A stretch of DNA of 64,000 nt from NCBI RefSeq assembly GCF_900115055.1, contig NZ_FOVD01000006.1:248001-312000 (forward strand), given 5' to 3'. The notes beneath the pieces were generated by a model. That model searched no databases. It worked only from the letters and a program-made list of their open reading frames with translations, and was not told the DNA's origin. This stretch comes from Chryseobacterium oleae (GTDB taxonomy: Bacteria; Bacteroidota; Bacteroidia; Flavobacteriales; Weeksellaceae). Positions 1 to 8,428 of this stretch are shown here, one piece after another (positions within the stretch are counted from its first letter, which is position 1; each line of letters begins with the position of its first letter). A program made the position numbers and the translations under genes.

Positions 1-1369
1 TGAGTTTTTCCAGAGTTACATTCACGGCTTCCAGATCATTCTGCAGTTTGTTATTCTGTGCTGTGATGACTTCCAGATAGGTTGCCATTCCGCTTTTATA
101 CAGCTTCAGCGCATCGTTGATTCCTTTATCTAAAATAGCCGTTCTCTGCTCCAACAATTCCAGCCTTTCGGAAGAACCTTTGGATTTAGCCATTGCATCA
201 GAAACTTCTCCCACAGCAGTCATTACTGATTGCTTAAAATTGATCACCGCTTTTTCCTGTTCTATCACTGCTGTTTCGTAAGCCGTTTTCAGCTCTTTCT
301 TTTGAAAAATAGGAGCTGCGAGGTTGGCCGCCAGCGTTTTGGTAATCGAACCTGGAAGATCAAACCAGGTATTAAATTTGTTCGAATTCACTCCAATTTG
401 CGGCGAAAGACTGATGCTTGGGTACATCGCTACTTTTGCCAGACCTGTTTTTGAATTCAGGCTGACTACATTGAATTCTGCAGCTTTCAGATCCGGACGA
501 CGGCTCAATAACTGGGCAGGAATACCTTCTGACAGGTTATTTTGAGGAATCATTTCAGCGAGATGACCTTCTCTTTCAATACTTCCGGGATATTCTCCGC
601 AAAGAATGCTCAATGCATTTTCCTGAACGGAAATATTCTGTTTGGCCAATGGAATCAACAGCTCAGCCGTTTTCTTCTGCGCTTCCGACTGCTGTACCGC
701 CAGTGAATTGATCTGTCCGGCCTTAAACTGGAGATTCATCATCTGAAGCGTGTTATTGCTTAAATCAATATTTCTCTCAGCTATTTTCAGCTGTTCATCC
801 AGGCTTATTAAATTATAGTAAGCCTGTGCCACCTGAACAATGATTCTGCTTTTTAAGGCATTCAGGTTTTCTTTCTGAGCAAAGTATCCGGCAGCAGCTG
901 ATTCTTTCTGCATTTTTGATTTACCCCAGATATCCACTTCCCAGGAAAGTCTCAGAGAAGCACTGAAATCATCAATGTATTTATTTCCGGTAAACTGCTC
1001 GTTAAGTGATCCGTTAAGACTATTTTTCGAGGCCCAGCTTCTGTTGGCTCCAGCACTGAAATCAAGTGTTGGCAGCAATGCATTTTTTGCCTGTTTATAG
1101 GCCAGATCCAGCTGTTCCATATTCTTAAGCGCTATGGAAACTTCATTATTTTTAGCCAGTGCTTTTTCTATTAATCCCTGAAGTTTCTGATCTTTGAAAA
1201 ATATTTTCCAGGGAAGTACGATGGTATCTCCGGTTACTTTTACCGGATCTCTGTATGCTGCCGGGATATTGACATCCGTTCCGGCATATGGCTTTCTTAC
1301 AGCGCAGGATGCCAATACAGAGACCATTACGCAGTAAAAAAATATTTTATTGATGTTAAATAGTTTCAT
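1..1369 (-). CDS. TolC/OprM-family outer membrane efflux lipoprotein (C-terminus cut by window edge)
   Basis: Outer membrane channel of a tripartite RND pump. The reading frame starts at the ATG at 1369 and stays open to base 1, so about 456 residues are visible and the stop is outside the window. The N-terminus is a short hydrophobic segment ending in a lipobox (SVLASC), so the mature protein is probably a lipoprotein. The remainder shows the duplicated OEP helical-repeat character: long Ala/Leu/Gln-rich segments such as NNTLQMMNLQFKAGQ and the 'SRRPDLKAAE' signature typical of OprM/NodT-type channels. The start overlaps the RND permease stop by 14 bp, indicating translational coupling in an MFP-RND-OMF operon. 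Family assignment is strong; the substrate is unknown. Confidence 0.93.
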   Translation of the reverse strand, partial: MKLFNINKIFFYCVMVSVLASCAVRKPYAGTDVNIPAAYRDPVKVTGDTIVLPWKIFFKDQKLQGLIEKALAKNNEVSIALKNMEQLDLAYKQAKNALLPTLDFSAGANRSWASKNSLNGSLNEQFTGNKYIDDFSASLRLSWEVDIWGKSKMQKESAAAGYFAQKENLNALKSRIIVQVAQAYYNLISLDEQLKIAERNIDLSNNTLQMMNLQFKAGQINSLAVQQSEAQKKTAELLIPLAKQNISVQENALSILCGEYPGSIEREGHLAEMIPQNNLSEGIPAQLLSRRPDLKAAEFNVVSLNSKTGLAKVAMYPSISLSPQIGVNSNKFNTWFDLPGSITKTLAANLAAPIFQKKELKTAYETAVIEQEKAVINFKQSVMTAVGEVSDAMAKSKGSSERLELLEQRTAILDKGINDALKLYKSGMATYLEVITAQNNKLQNDLEAVNVTLEKL

Positions 1370-4300
1370 TTGATGGTTGATTTTCCGGTTTCTCATTATA
1401 TTTCTTTGATGAAAACTTCTCGTCCAGATATTGAAAAAACATATACAATACTGGAATGACAAAAACGCCCAATACTACACCGCTCAGCATTCCCATCGCT
1501 GCACTTGTACTGATGGATCTGTTTCCTGAAGCCATTCCTCCTGAAGAAATCATCAGTGGGATCATTCCTACAATAAATGCCAGGGAAGTCATGATGATCG
1601 GCCGAAGTCTTGCTTTTGCTCCGTCTAATGCAGATTCCAGAATAGACAGCCCGGATTTTCTTCTCTGCACCGCAAATTCCACGATAAGAATGGCATTTTT
1701 AGCCAGAAGTCCGATCAGCATGATCAATCCTACCTGAACATAGATGTTATTGTCCAGCCCGATCGCTTTTATTCCCAGAAACGCTCCTACCACTCCTGTG
1801 GGTATGGAAAGCATTACCGCCAGAGGAAGGATGTAACTCTCATACTGTGCCGCAAGAAGCAGATACACAAACAGCAGACACAGTCCAAATATGGCAATGG
1901 TTTGATTTCCGGCTGATTTTTCTTCCAGACTTAATCCGGTCCACTCGTAGCTGTAATCGGATGGGAGTTTATCCAGTGTTTTTTCAAGTTTCTCCATCAA
2001 TTCTCCGTTACTTACACCTGGTTTTGGGGAGACATTGATGTTCAGTGAATTATAAAGATTATATCGCTGAGTGGATTCCGGTCCGTAGACTTTATGTAAG
2101 GTGATCATGGTATTGGCCGGAACCATTTGCCCCTGATTATTTTTCACGAAAATATCGTTGAAAGCCTGCTCATCCATTCTGAACATTCCATCTGCCTTGA
2201 TATTGACTCTGTAAAACTTCCCGAATCTTGAAAAATTCTGAGACTGGTCTCCTGAAAAGTACGTCTGAACGGTTCCCAAAAGATTAGAAATGCTTACTCC
2301 CAACTGTTTGGCCTTATCTTCATCCACTTCAAGTTCCATCTGCGGATAATCTGCTCTGAACATAGTATACGCAAACCCCACTTCCGGCACTTTCATCAGC
2401 TGTCCGATGACCTCATCCGCTTTTGCTTTCAGTGCCTGAGGATCTCTTCCCATTCGGTCCTGAAGGACAATCTCTGCATCATTGGTCATCCCGTATCCTT
2501 CTACGGGCGGCATTCTGAAGGTCATTACGCTTCCTTCTTTAATGGAAGCCAGCTTTTCATTCACTCCGTTTAAGATTTCATCGATATCCTGAACTTTTCC
2601 TCTTTCTTTTTTAGGTTTAAGTTTCACAAATCCCATCGCATAGGCCGGACCGGCACTGTTACTTAATAAATTGTATCCTGTGATGGATGTATTTTCATGA
2701 ATTCCCTCTACATTTTTCAGGATAGCATTGATCTTGGCTGCTGTTTCAGTCGTTTTAGTCAACCCTGTTCCCGGAGGCATGCTTAACGTGTACATAAAAA
2801 GGCCGTCATCTTCCATCGGAACGAAACTTTTTGGAGTACTGGTCATCAGCCATGCTGCCACACCGATTACGCCCACTACCAAACCTCCTGCTATCCATTT
2901 TCGTCCGATCAGGAATCTTACGCCGTTCACATAACGGTTGGTCATATTGTTGAAACCTGCATTGAACGCTACTGCAAATCTTTTCCCAAATCCTTTCGGA
3001 TGTTCTCCGCCTTCTGAATGATTGTTTTTAAGGAATACAGCACATAAAGCAGGCGTTAAGGTCAGGGCATTCACTGCCGAAATAATAATGGCAATGGCTA
3101 ATGTATAGGCAAACTGCTTATAAAACATTCCCGCTGATCCGGACATAAACCCAATCGGAATAAACACAGCAGACATCACCAGTGTAATGGAGATAACTGC
3201 TCCTGTAATTTCACTCATGGCTTTGTGAGTCGCTTCTTTTCCTGAAAGATCGGTCCCTTCCATATTGGAGTGAACGGCTTCTACGACAACAATGGCATCA
3301 TCCACCACGATACCGATAGCCAGTACCAAAGCGAAAAGCGTCAGTACATTGATCGTAAATCCCAATACCAGAAGGAAAAAAAAGGTTCCTATAATGGCAA
3401 CGGGAACTGCTATTGCCGGAATGATGGTAGATCTGAAGTCCTGCAGAAAGAGAAATACCACAATAAACACGAGAATAAATGCTTCGATCAAAGTAGATTT
3501 CACCTGTCCGGTGGCTTCATCCAGTCTTTCTTTTGTGCTCATCACCTTGGAATATTTTATCCCTGGAGGAAATGACTTTGACAGCTGTTCTATGGATTTG
3601 TCGATCCCTACTTCAATGGCATTGGCATTAGAGCCTGTCGTCTGCATAATCGCCACCGTTACCGCATTTTTCCCATTGGAAAGGTTGTCTCCACTGTAAG
3701 AAAGCGACCCGAATTCTACACGGGCGACATCTTTCAGGCGTATCAACTTGGTTCCGTCGTTTTTAACGATAATATTTTCATACTGTTCCGGTTTGTTCTT
3801 TTTTCCTTTATAGCGGATCACGTATTCCAGTGCTGCATCAGATTCCTCACCCAGTTTTCCCGGGGCAGATTCTAAACTGTGATCTGCAATGGCATTGGAA
3901 ACATCAGCCGGTTCAAGGCCGTACGAGGCCATTTTTTGAGGATTCAGCCAGATTCTCATGGAGTAATCTTTAATTCCGAATACCTGTGCCTGTCCTACTC
4001 CTTTTACTCTTTTGACCTGCGGAATCAGGTTGATATTAGCATAATTCTGCAGAAATGTTTCGTCATATTTGCTGTTATCATCGGTATAAATATTGAAAAG
4101 CATCACCATGCTGTTCTGCTGTTTGGAAGTCGTCAGTCCCATTCTTACCACTTCCTGAGGAAGTATCGGAGTGGCCTGCTGAACTCTGTTTTGTACGTTA
4201 ACAGCGGCCTGATCAGCATTAACGCCCTGTTTAAATATGATAGAAATGGAGAAGCTTCCGTCATTACTGGCAGTAGATTTCATATATTCCATGTCTTCCA

Positions 4301-4514
4301 CTCCATTGATCTGCTCTTCTAGAGGCGTTACCACAGAACGTATTACGGTTTCACTGTTTCCACCCGGATAAGACCCCATAACAGTAATGGTGGGTGGTGA
4401 AATGTCTGGGAATCTGGTCACCGCCAGCTGGTTCAGTCCTATAATCCCCAATATGACAATGATCAGAGATATTACCGTTGCCAGTACCGGACGGTCTATT
4501 ATCTTTTTTAACAT
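1356..4514 (-). CDS. RND (HAE1/AcrB-family) multidrug efflux permease
   Basis: Inner membrane proton/drug antiporter of an AcrAB-TolC-like pump. The 1052 residues are the usual length for the family. It has the N-terminal amphipathic start and first TM, two large periplasmic loops, and the TM4 proton-relay motif 'GIVVDDAIVVVEAV' with the paired aspartates. The second half repeats the layout (TM cluster near residues 870-1030, with 'LLAKNAILIVEFA'). It lies 31 bp downstream of the membrane fusion protein and overlaps the OMF start by 14 bp. Sequence features fit the hydrophobic/amphiphilic HAE1 group rather than the metal-exporting HME group, but substrate cannot be read from sequence. The LytTR regulator encoded downstream is a candidate regulator (see direct repeats at 5728-5757). 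Confidence 0.96.
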   Translation of the reverse strand: MLKKIIDRPVLATVISLIIVILGIIGLNQLAVTRFPDISPPTITVMGSYPGGNSETVIRSVVTPLEEQINGVEDMEYMKSTASNDGSFSISIIFKQGVNADQAAVNVQNRVQQATPILPQEVVRMGLTTSKQQNSMVMLFNIYTDDNSKYDETFLQNYANINLIPQVKRVKGVGQAQVFGIKDYSMRIWLNPQKMASYGLEPADVSNAIADHSLESAPGKLGEESDAALEYVIRYKGKKNKPEQYENIIVKNDGTKLIRLKDVARVEFGSLSYSGDNLSNGKNAVTVAIMQTTGSNANAIEVGIDKSIEQLSKSFPPGIKYSKVMSTKERLDEATGQVKSTLIEAFILVFIVVFLFLQDFRSTIIPAIAVPVAIIGTFFFLLVLGFTINVLTLFALVLAIGIVVDDAIVVVEAVHSNMEGTDLSGKEATHKAMSEITGAVISITLVMSAVFIPIGFMSGSAGMFYKQFAYTLAIAIIISAVNALTLTPALCAVFLKNNHSEGGEHPKGFGKRFAVAFNAGFNNMTNRYVNGVRFLIGRKWIAGGLVVGVIGVAAWLMTSTPKSFVPMEDDGLFMYTLSMPPGTGLTKTTETAAKINAILKNVEGIHENTSITGYNLLSNSAGPAYAMGFVKLKPKKERGKVQDIDEILNGVNEKLASIKEGSVMTFRMPPVEGYGMTNDAEIVLQDRMGRDPQALKAKADEVIGQLMKVPEVGFAYTMFRADYPQMELEVDEDKAKQLGVSISNLLGTVQTYFSGDQSQNFSRFGKFYRVNIKADGMFRMDEQAFNDIFVKNNQGQMVPANTMITLHKVYGPESTQRYNLYNSLNINVSPKPGVSNGELMEKLEKTLDKLPSDYSYEWTGLSLEEKSAGNQTIAIFGLCLLFVYLLLAAQYESYILPLAVMLSIPTGVVGAFLGIKAIGLDNNIYVQVGLIMLIGLLAKNAILIVEFAVQRRKSGLSILESALDGAKARLRPIIMTSLAFIVGMIPLMISSGGMASGNRSISTSAAMGMLSGVVLGVFVIPVLYMFFQYLDEKFSSKKYNEKPENQPSNETI

Positions 4515-4545
4515 GTTAAATTTTCTAAGAATGAATGATTATCTA

Positions 4546-5655
4546 TTATTTCACATCCGCTGACACCAGCGCTCCGTCTGTAAGCACGTCAATCCTGTTC
4601 ACGGCGATCTTATCTCCGGCTTTGACTCCGTTTTTCACAAAATAATCCTGAGATGTGCTTCCTGAAATTTCAATCGGGGACATTTTCACTTTATCCTTCC
4701 CCTCCAGTTTGTATACGAAGAATTTATCCTGAATGTCTTTGACTGCCGTTTTGGGAAGTTTTACAATTCCGTCCAGAGACTGATGCAATAAAACTCTTGC
4801 AGTTCCTCCTGCTCTCAATAATTTATCCGGATTCTGGAAAACGGCTTTCATCTGGATGCTTCCTGTATTTTTATCAAAATTCCCGCTGGCATTTTCTACT
4901 TTTCCTTTGTAGGAATATTTTGAGCCATCAGCAAGGATCAGTTCTACATTTTCTGTCTGTTCTCCTGATGCTGCTTTTCGGCTGTAGGTTATAAAATCTG
5001 CTTCATTCATTGAGAAGTAGACATTCACCGTGTTGATATTCGAAAGGGATGTCAATGGTGCAGCGTCTGAAGGACTGATGAGGTTTCCTACCCTGTTCGG
5101 GATTCTTCCGATATAACCGCTTACCGGTGCTTTGATGTAAGTGAAATTGGCATTGATTCGTGATGAACCTAATGAAGATCTTGCCTGTGCTGCCTGTGCC
5201 GCTGCTGCATTATAATTGGCCTGAGCGGTTTTAAGCTGCATATCGGAAACTACTTTTCCTTCTACCAAAGGCTTTAGCTTTTCCACTTCCAGCCTTGCCG
5301 TTTCCTGAGCGGCTATAGCGGCTTTTACTGCAGCTTCATTACTATTTACCTGTTCGTTATAAACAGAAGGGTTGATTCTGAACAGGGTCTGACCTTTATT
5401 CACATACTGACCTTCTTTTACATAAACGGCTTCCAGATATCCCGTGACCTGAGCTTTAATATCTACATTGTCCTGTCCTTCAATACTTCCCGGATATCCC
5501 GCGGAAACATCTGCATCACCGGATTTCAACTGAATAAAATCTGTAGGTACCGCCGTCATCTGCTGAGCTGTTTCCTGACCGTTTCCTGAACCACAGGAGC
5601 TGAGCCCCACAACAGCGGCTAACGACAGCACCCAATATCCCTTTTTATAATTCAT
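4546..5655 (-). CDS. RND efflux periplasmic adaptor (membrane fusion protein, AcrA/MexA-like)
   Basis: Periplasmic adaptor joining the RND permease to the outer membrane channel. The 369 residues begin with a signal sequence ending in the lipobox 'GLSSC', so it is predicted to be lipid-anchored in the inner membrane. After this come a biotinyl-lipoyl-like half motif (DIKAQVTGYLEAVYVKEGQYVNKGQ region split across residues 65-90), an alpha-hairpin rich in Ala/Gln (residues 100-160), the second lipoyl half ('IKAPVSGYIGRI') and a beta-barrel/membrane-proximal C-terminus. It is the first gene of a three-gene operon. The 460-bp upstream region carries a 21-bp-spaced direct repeat suitable for a LytTR regulator. 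Confidence 0.95.
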   Translation of the reverse strand: MNYKKGYWVLSLAAVVGLSSCGSGNGQETAQQMTAVPTDFIQLKSGDADVSAGYPGSIEGQDNVDIKAQVTGYLEAVYVKEGQYVNKGQTLFRINPSVYNEQVNSNEAAVKAAIAAQETARLEVEKLKPLVEGKVVSDMQLKTAQANYNAAAAQAAQARSSLGSSRINANFTYIKAPVSGYIGRIPNRVGNLISPSDAAPLTSLSNINTVNVYFSMNEADFITYSRKAASGEQTENVELILADGSKYSYKGKVENASGNFDKNTGSIQMKAVFQNPDKLLRAGGTARVLLHQSLDGIVKLPKTAVKDIQDKFFVYKLEGKDKVKMSPIEISGSTSQDYFVKNGVKAGDKIAVNRIDVLTDGALVSADVK

Positions 5656-5727
5656 AATGATCTGTTTTTTAAATTTTACACTTGCAAAATAAGCGCACAG
5701 AATAAGGATACGGATGAAGAAATCCGG

Positions 5728-5757
5728 TGAAACGTAATTAATCGCAGATGAAACGTA
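5728..5757 (+). promoter_or_regulatory. Direct repeat TGAAACGTA-N12-TGAAACGTA, candidate LytTR operator of the efflux operon
   Basis: Two identical 9-bp words (5728-5736 and 5749-5757) lie exactly 21 bp apart, 73-102 bp upstream of the adaptor start. LytTR domains are known to bind pairs of ~9-bp direct repeats separated by ~12 bp. A LytTR regulator gene is encoded about 0.5 kb further upstream, and related words with the same spacing occur in front of its partner kinase gene. Direct observation: the repeats and their spacing. Inference: their use as operator. Confidence 0.6.
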
Positions 5758-5799
5758 GGCTGAGGAAAATGAAAAAATCTCTTACGAGAAGATTGCAGA

Positions 5800-6060
5800 T
5801 GTCAGATATCAGACGTCAGATATGAGATTTTTAGGCTGAGGCAGAGATTGAGGAAAGTGAATGATCAATTTTGGAGGAGATATCAGACACGAGACATCAG
5901 ATTTCAGACATTTAAGTTAAGGCTGAAATTGATGACCGTCAATGGTCAATTTTGCTTCGCAAGTGAATGGTGAATTTCTGAGCAGATACCAGATGTAAGA
6001 TTTCAGACAAATCCAAAACCCACGTTACATGATTCATAACTCATTATTTATACCTCATCA
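5800..6060. repeat. Intergenic stretch of degenerate short repeats (CAGATATCAGA-type and a 37-bp dispersed word)
   Basis: This gene-free stretch holds repeated variants of 'cagatatcagac/gacatcagatttcagac'. It also carries a 37-bp word at 5941-5977 (AATGGTCAATTTTGCTTCGC and following) that recurs with one mismatch at 59913-59949. Its distal part (about 6020-6060, 'acgttacatgattcataactcat') matches the reverse complement of 53221-53270. No coding potential was seen. It behaves like a low-complexity dispersed intergenic repeat family rather than a defined mobile element. Confidence 0.65.
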
Positions 6061-6115
6061 CTTCCCGAAACTCTCAAACCCTAAAACGCTCCGACTCTCA
6101 AACCCGCACCTGGTT

Positions 6116-6883
6116 TTAATAATCCATCCAGGATTTGAAGACAGAGGCTTTTTCTCTGCTGACGATGATTTCCATGTCGGGCTGTTGTTTTCGGAGTTCC
6201 AGTTTTAATTTTCCGTTGAAGTGATTCAAGACCTGCTTTACAGAGTCTATGTGAATAATGAACTGCCGGTTTGCCCGGAAAAAGAATTTCGGATCCAGCT
6301 GTCTTTCGAGTTCTTCGAGAGTTTGGGGAACGTTTTCGATGGTCCCGGTATTCAATACTGCTTTGCTGATTCCGAGTTCTGTGTAAAAATAGAGGATATC
6401 TTCAGCCAAAACGGTTTTGTATCCATCCCGGTGGGCAAGAAGGAAGCGTTTTCTGTAGTCTTTGGGCTGGATATAATTCAATAACCCTTCAATCGCTGTT
6501 CCTACGAACGGTACGGTTTCTATAAAGGTTTCGTAGCGTCTCAATGCGGTTTCCAGCTCATCTTCGTCTATGGGTTTAAGAAGATAATCGATGCTGTTGT
6601 ATTTAAAGGCCTGTACGGCATATTCGTCATAGGCTGTTGTAAAAATCACCGGGCTGCGAATGTCAAATTTATTAAAGATCTCAAAGCTAAGACCGTCCGC
6701 CAAACGCACATCCATCATGATCATATCGGGAGCAGGATGATGATTCAACCATTCCACTGCTGAGGTAATGGATTCTTCTACCGACATGATTTCCACGTGA
6801 GGCCTGAGTTTTAAAAGAAGCCTTTTTAATCGGTCTGCATTCAATTTTTCATCTTCGATGATTAAAATCTTATTAATCTTCAT
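6116..6883 (-). CDS. LytTR-family response regulator
   Basis: Cytoplasmic two-component response regulator of 255 residues. The N-terminal receiver domain (about 1-125) contains the acidic cluster 'IIEDE', the phospho-acceptor Asp58 in 'MMDVRLADG' and the 'LLKPID' lysine motif. The C-terminal LytTR DNA-binding domain (about 150-255) has 'FFRANRQFIIHIDSVKQV'. Its start overlaps the stop of the sensor kinase gene by 4 bp (ATGA), so the pair is translationally coupled. The next transcription unit downstream is the RND efflux operon, which carries a LytTR-type direct repeat. Family assignment is firm; control of the efflux operon is inferred. Confidence 0.96.
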   Translation of the reverse strand: MKINKILIIEDEKLNADRLKRLLLKLRPHVEIMSVEESITSAVEWLNHHPAPDMIMMDVRLADGLSFEIFNKFDIRSPVIFTTAYDEYAVQAFKYNSIDYLLKPIDEDELETALRRYETFIETVPFVGTAIEGLLNYIQPKDYRKRFLLAHRDGYKTVLAEDILYFYTELGISKAVLNTGTIENVPQTLEELERQLDPKFFFRANRQFIIHIDSVKQVLNHFNGKLKLELRKQQPDMEIIVSREKASVFKSWMDY

Positions 6884-7998
6884 ATCAGGGGAAGTTTTAC
6901 AATGAATTTGTTTTCTGTCTTTTCTATTTCCGGCTTTCCATAACCTAAAATCTCATACCTGGCTTTGATATTTCTGAGCCCGACCCCCGAAGAATCCGGT
7001 TTATTGATCAGAGGAAGAAATGTATTGGCAACGACCAGTTCTCCGGTTGGAAGCGTATAGACTTCTATTTCCAGCGGATTTGTTTTTGAGGTTTGATTAT
7101 GTTTAATGGCATTTTCAACCAACAGCTGAAGAGACAGCGGAACGGTGTGCATTTTCCGGTGTTCTTCGCGGACATCAATCTTAAATATAACACCGTCTCC
7201 GATTCTTTTTTCAATCAGAAAAATATAGGATTCCAGAAACTTCAATTCTTCTTCTACAGCAATGACATCTTTCCCGGAATTGACGAGAAGATAGCGGTAG
7301 ACTCTGGCAAATTTCTCGGAATATTCATAGCCCAGCTGCTGATCTTCCAGAATAAGCTCAGAAAGCACACTGAGATTATTGAAAATAAAATGAGGATCTA
7401 TCTGTAGTTTAAGGGCCTGAAGTTCTGCAGCCATTGCGGCCTGCTTATGTTTTGAAGCTCTGAGTTTATGCTGGGCAGCTTCTTCTGCGGTTTTTTTCCA
7501 GTTTTCGAGCAAATAATCAACGGTATTAAAAGCACTGATAATCAATGATATCATGATATTCGTCGCGACCCATTGCCCTAAAAGCGTGAACTCCTTACGG
7601 TAATCAAGTTTGGTCAGGTTTTCTGTCGTACTTTCTATGATAAAGTTGACGATAATGATGATCAATACACTTCCTACAATCTGGATAACGCATTGGATCA
7701 GAAGTCTTTTCACCGTTCTGTTGCTCCAGGGAAGAAGTTTATTAAGGGTCCTGTCGATGAATATACTCACCTCAGACAGAAGGACGGAGAAAAGAAATAC
7801 CCACAAGAGGTCTTCCACCATCAGTTGCCACGGCCCATTGAGATAATCCATCCACGCAGGATCAAACGGGTCAATCAGGTAGGAAAAAATATAGAAGGTA
7901 ATGATGGCCACCAGCCAGATCACCAGCCTTCTTTTTGCGGTGGAAATAATTTTCCTGTTTCGGGTTATTTTTTTTCTGATCTTGCCAATCCTGTTCAT
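6880..7998 (-). CDS. LytS-type sensor histidine kinase (His_kinase domain)
   Basis: Membrane sensor kinase of 372 residues. Four hydrophobic segments (about 25-45, 60-80, 105-125, 140-165) are followed by a coiled-coil linker and the His_kinase phospho-acceptor motif 'LQIDPHFIFNNLSVL' (His near residue 205). An HATPase domain carries the N-box 'LLVENAIKHN' and 'GVGLRNIKARYEILG'. There is no periplasmic sensor domain of note, so the stimulus is probably sensed within or near the membrane. It is the first gene of a two-gene operon with the LytTR regulator. The upstream region carries two LytTR-type repeat pairs, suggesting autoregulation. Confidence 0.95.
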   Translation of the reverse strand: MNRIGKIRKKITRNRKIISTAKRRLVIWLVAIITFYIFSYLIDPFDPAWMDYLNGPWQLMVEDLLWVFLFSVLLSEVSIFIDRTLNKLLPWSNRTVKRLLIQCVIQIVGSVLIIIIVNFIIESTTENLTKLDYRKEFTLLGQWVATNIMISLIISAFNTVDYLLENWKKTAEEAAQHKLRASKHKQAAMAAELQALKLQIDPHFIFNNLSVLSELILEDQQLGYEYSEKFARVYRYLLVNSGKDVIAVEEELKFLESYIFLIEKRIGDGVIFKIDVREEHRKMHTVPLSLQLLVENAIKHNQTSKTNPLEIEVYTLPTGELVVANTFLPLINKPDSSGVGLRNIKARYEILGYGKPEIEKTENKFIVKLPLI

Positions 7999-8081
7999 AT
8001 TCGGGACTTTGTAAGTGTAAATATAAAAATTGATTTGATAGGAAATCTTTCTATTTTGAACGAGCCCGCGAAAACAGCAGA

Positions 8082-8145
8082 TGAAACGTATAATAAGCCG
8101 TTTAGAATGTACCTCAACGTTTCATCATCAAAAAAATACATTTCA
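8082..8145. promoter_or_regulatory. Two facing LytTR-type direct repeat pairs upstream of the LytS/LytTR operon
   Basis: Plus strand: TGAAACGTA (8082-8090), 12 bp, then TAGAATGTA (8103-8111). Minus strand: TGAAATGTA (8145-8137), 12 bp, then TGAAACGTT (8124-8116). Both pairs have the exact 21-bp period seen in front of the efflux adaptor. The element lies 84-147 bp upstream of the kinase start. The rest of the 7999-8428 gap shows no ORF or clear promoter, apart from the palindrome at 8377-8400. Confidence 0.6.
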
Positions 8146-8376
8146 TCACCTTATTCAGTCACATCACCCTCTTTTTTATAAGGAAGAATACATTGTCATC
8201 CTAATTTTGCTGTATTGAATTTGAAGGGATTAACAAATTCACCATCAAAAAATATCAAATAATAAATGCCTCATACGATCAATCCCCAAACATAGATTAA
8301 GTTCAATAGAAATCTGAAAATATTTGAATTATCCTTTTGCCTTAACGGGCTAAATTTTACACTTAATCTTGTTAGT

Positions 8377-8400
8377 AAGGCCCGGCAATTGCCGGGCCTT
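8377..8400 (-). terminator. Perfect 24-bp palindrome, probable terminator of the lipoprotein gene
   Basis: AAGGCCCGGCAA directly followed by its reverse complement, 29 bp beyond the stop at 8429. A GC-rich stem with A/T flanks fits an intrinsic terminator. The T-tract on the minus strand is only two bases, so strength is uncertain. Confidence 0.55.
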
Positions 8401-8428
8401 TATCTATTAAACATTAAAATAAGTCAAA

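Noticed and set aside
3292..3699. 135-residue ORF opposite to the RND permease
   Set aside because: It is the antisense shadow of a strongly conserved coding region, without start context or family features.
8377..8400. Operator for the lytS-like gene
   Set aside because: Its position just after the stop of the minus-strand lipoprotein gene and its GC-rich stem fit a terminator better.
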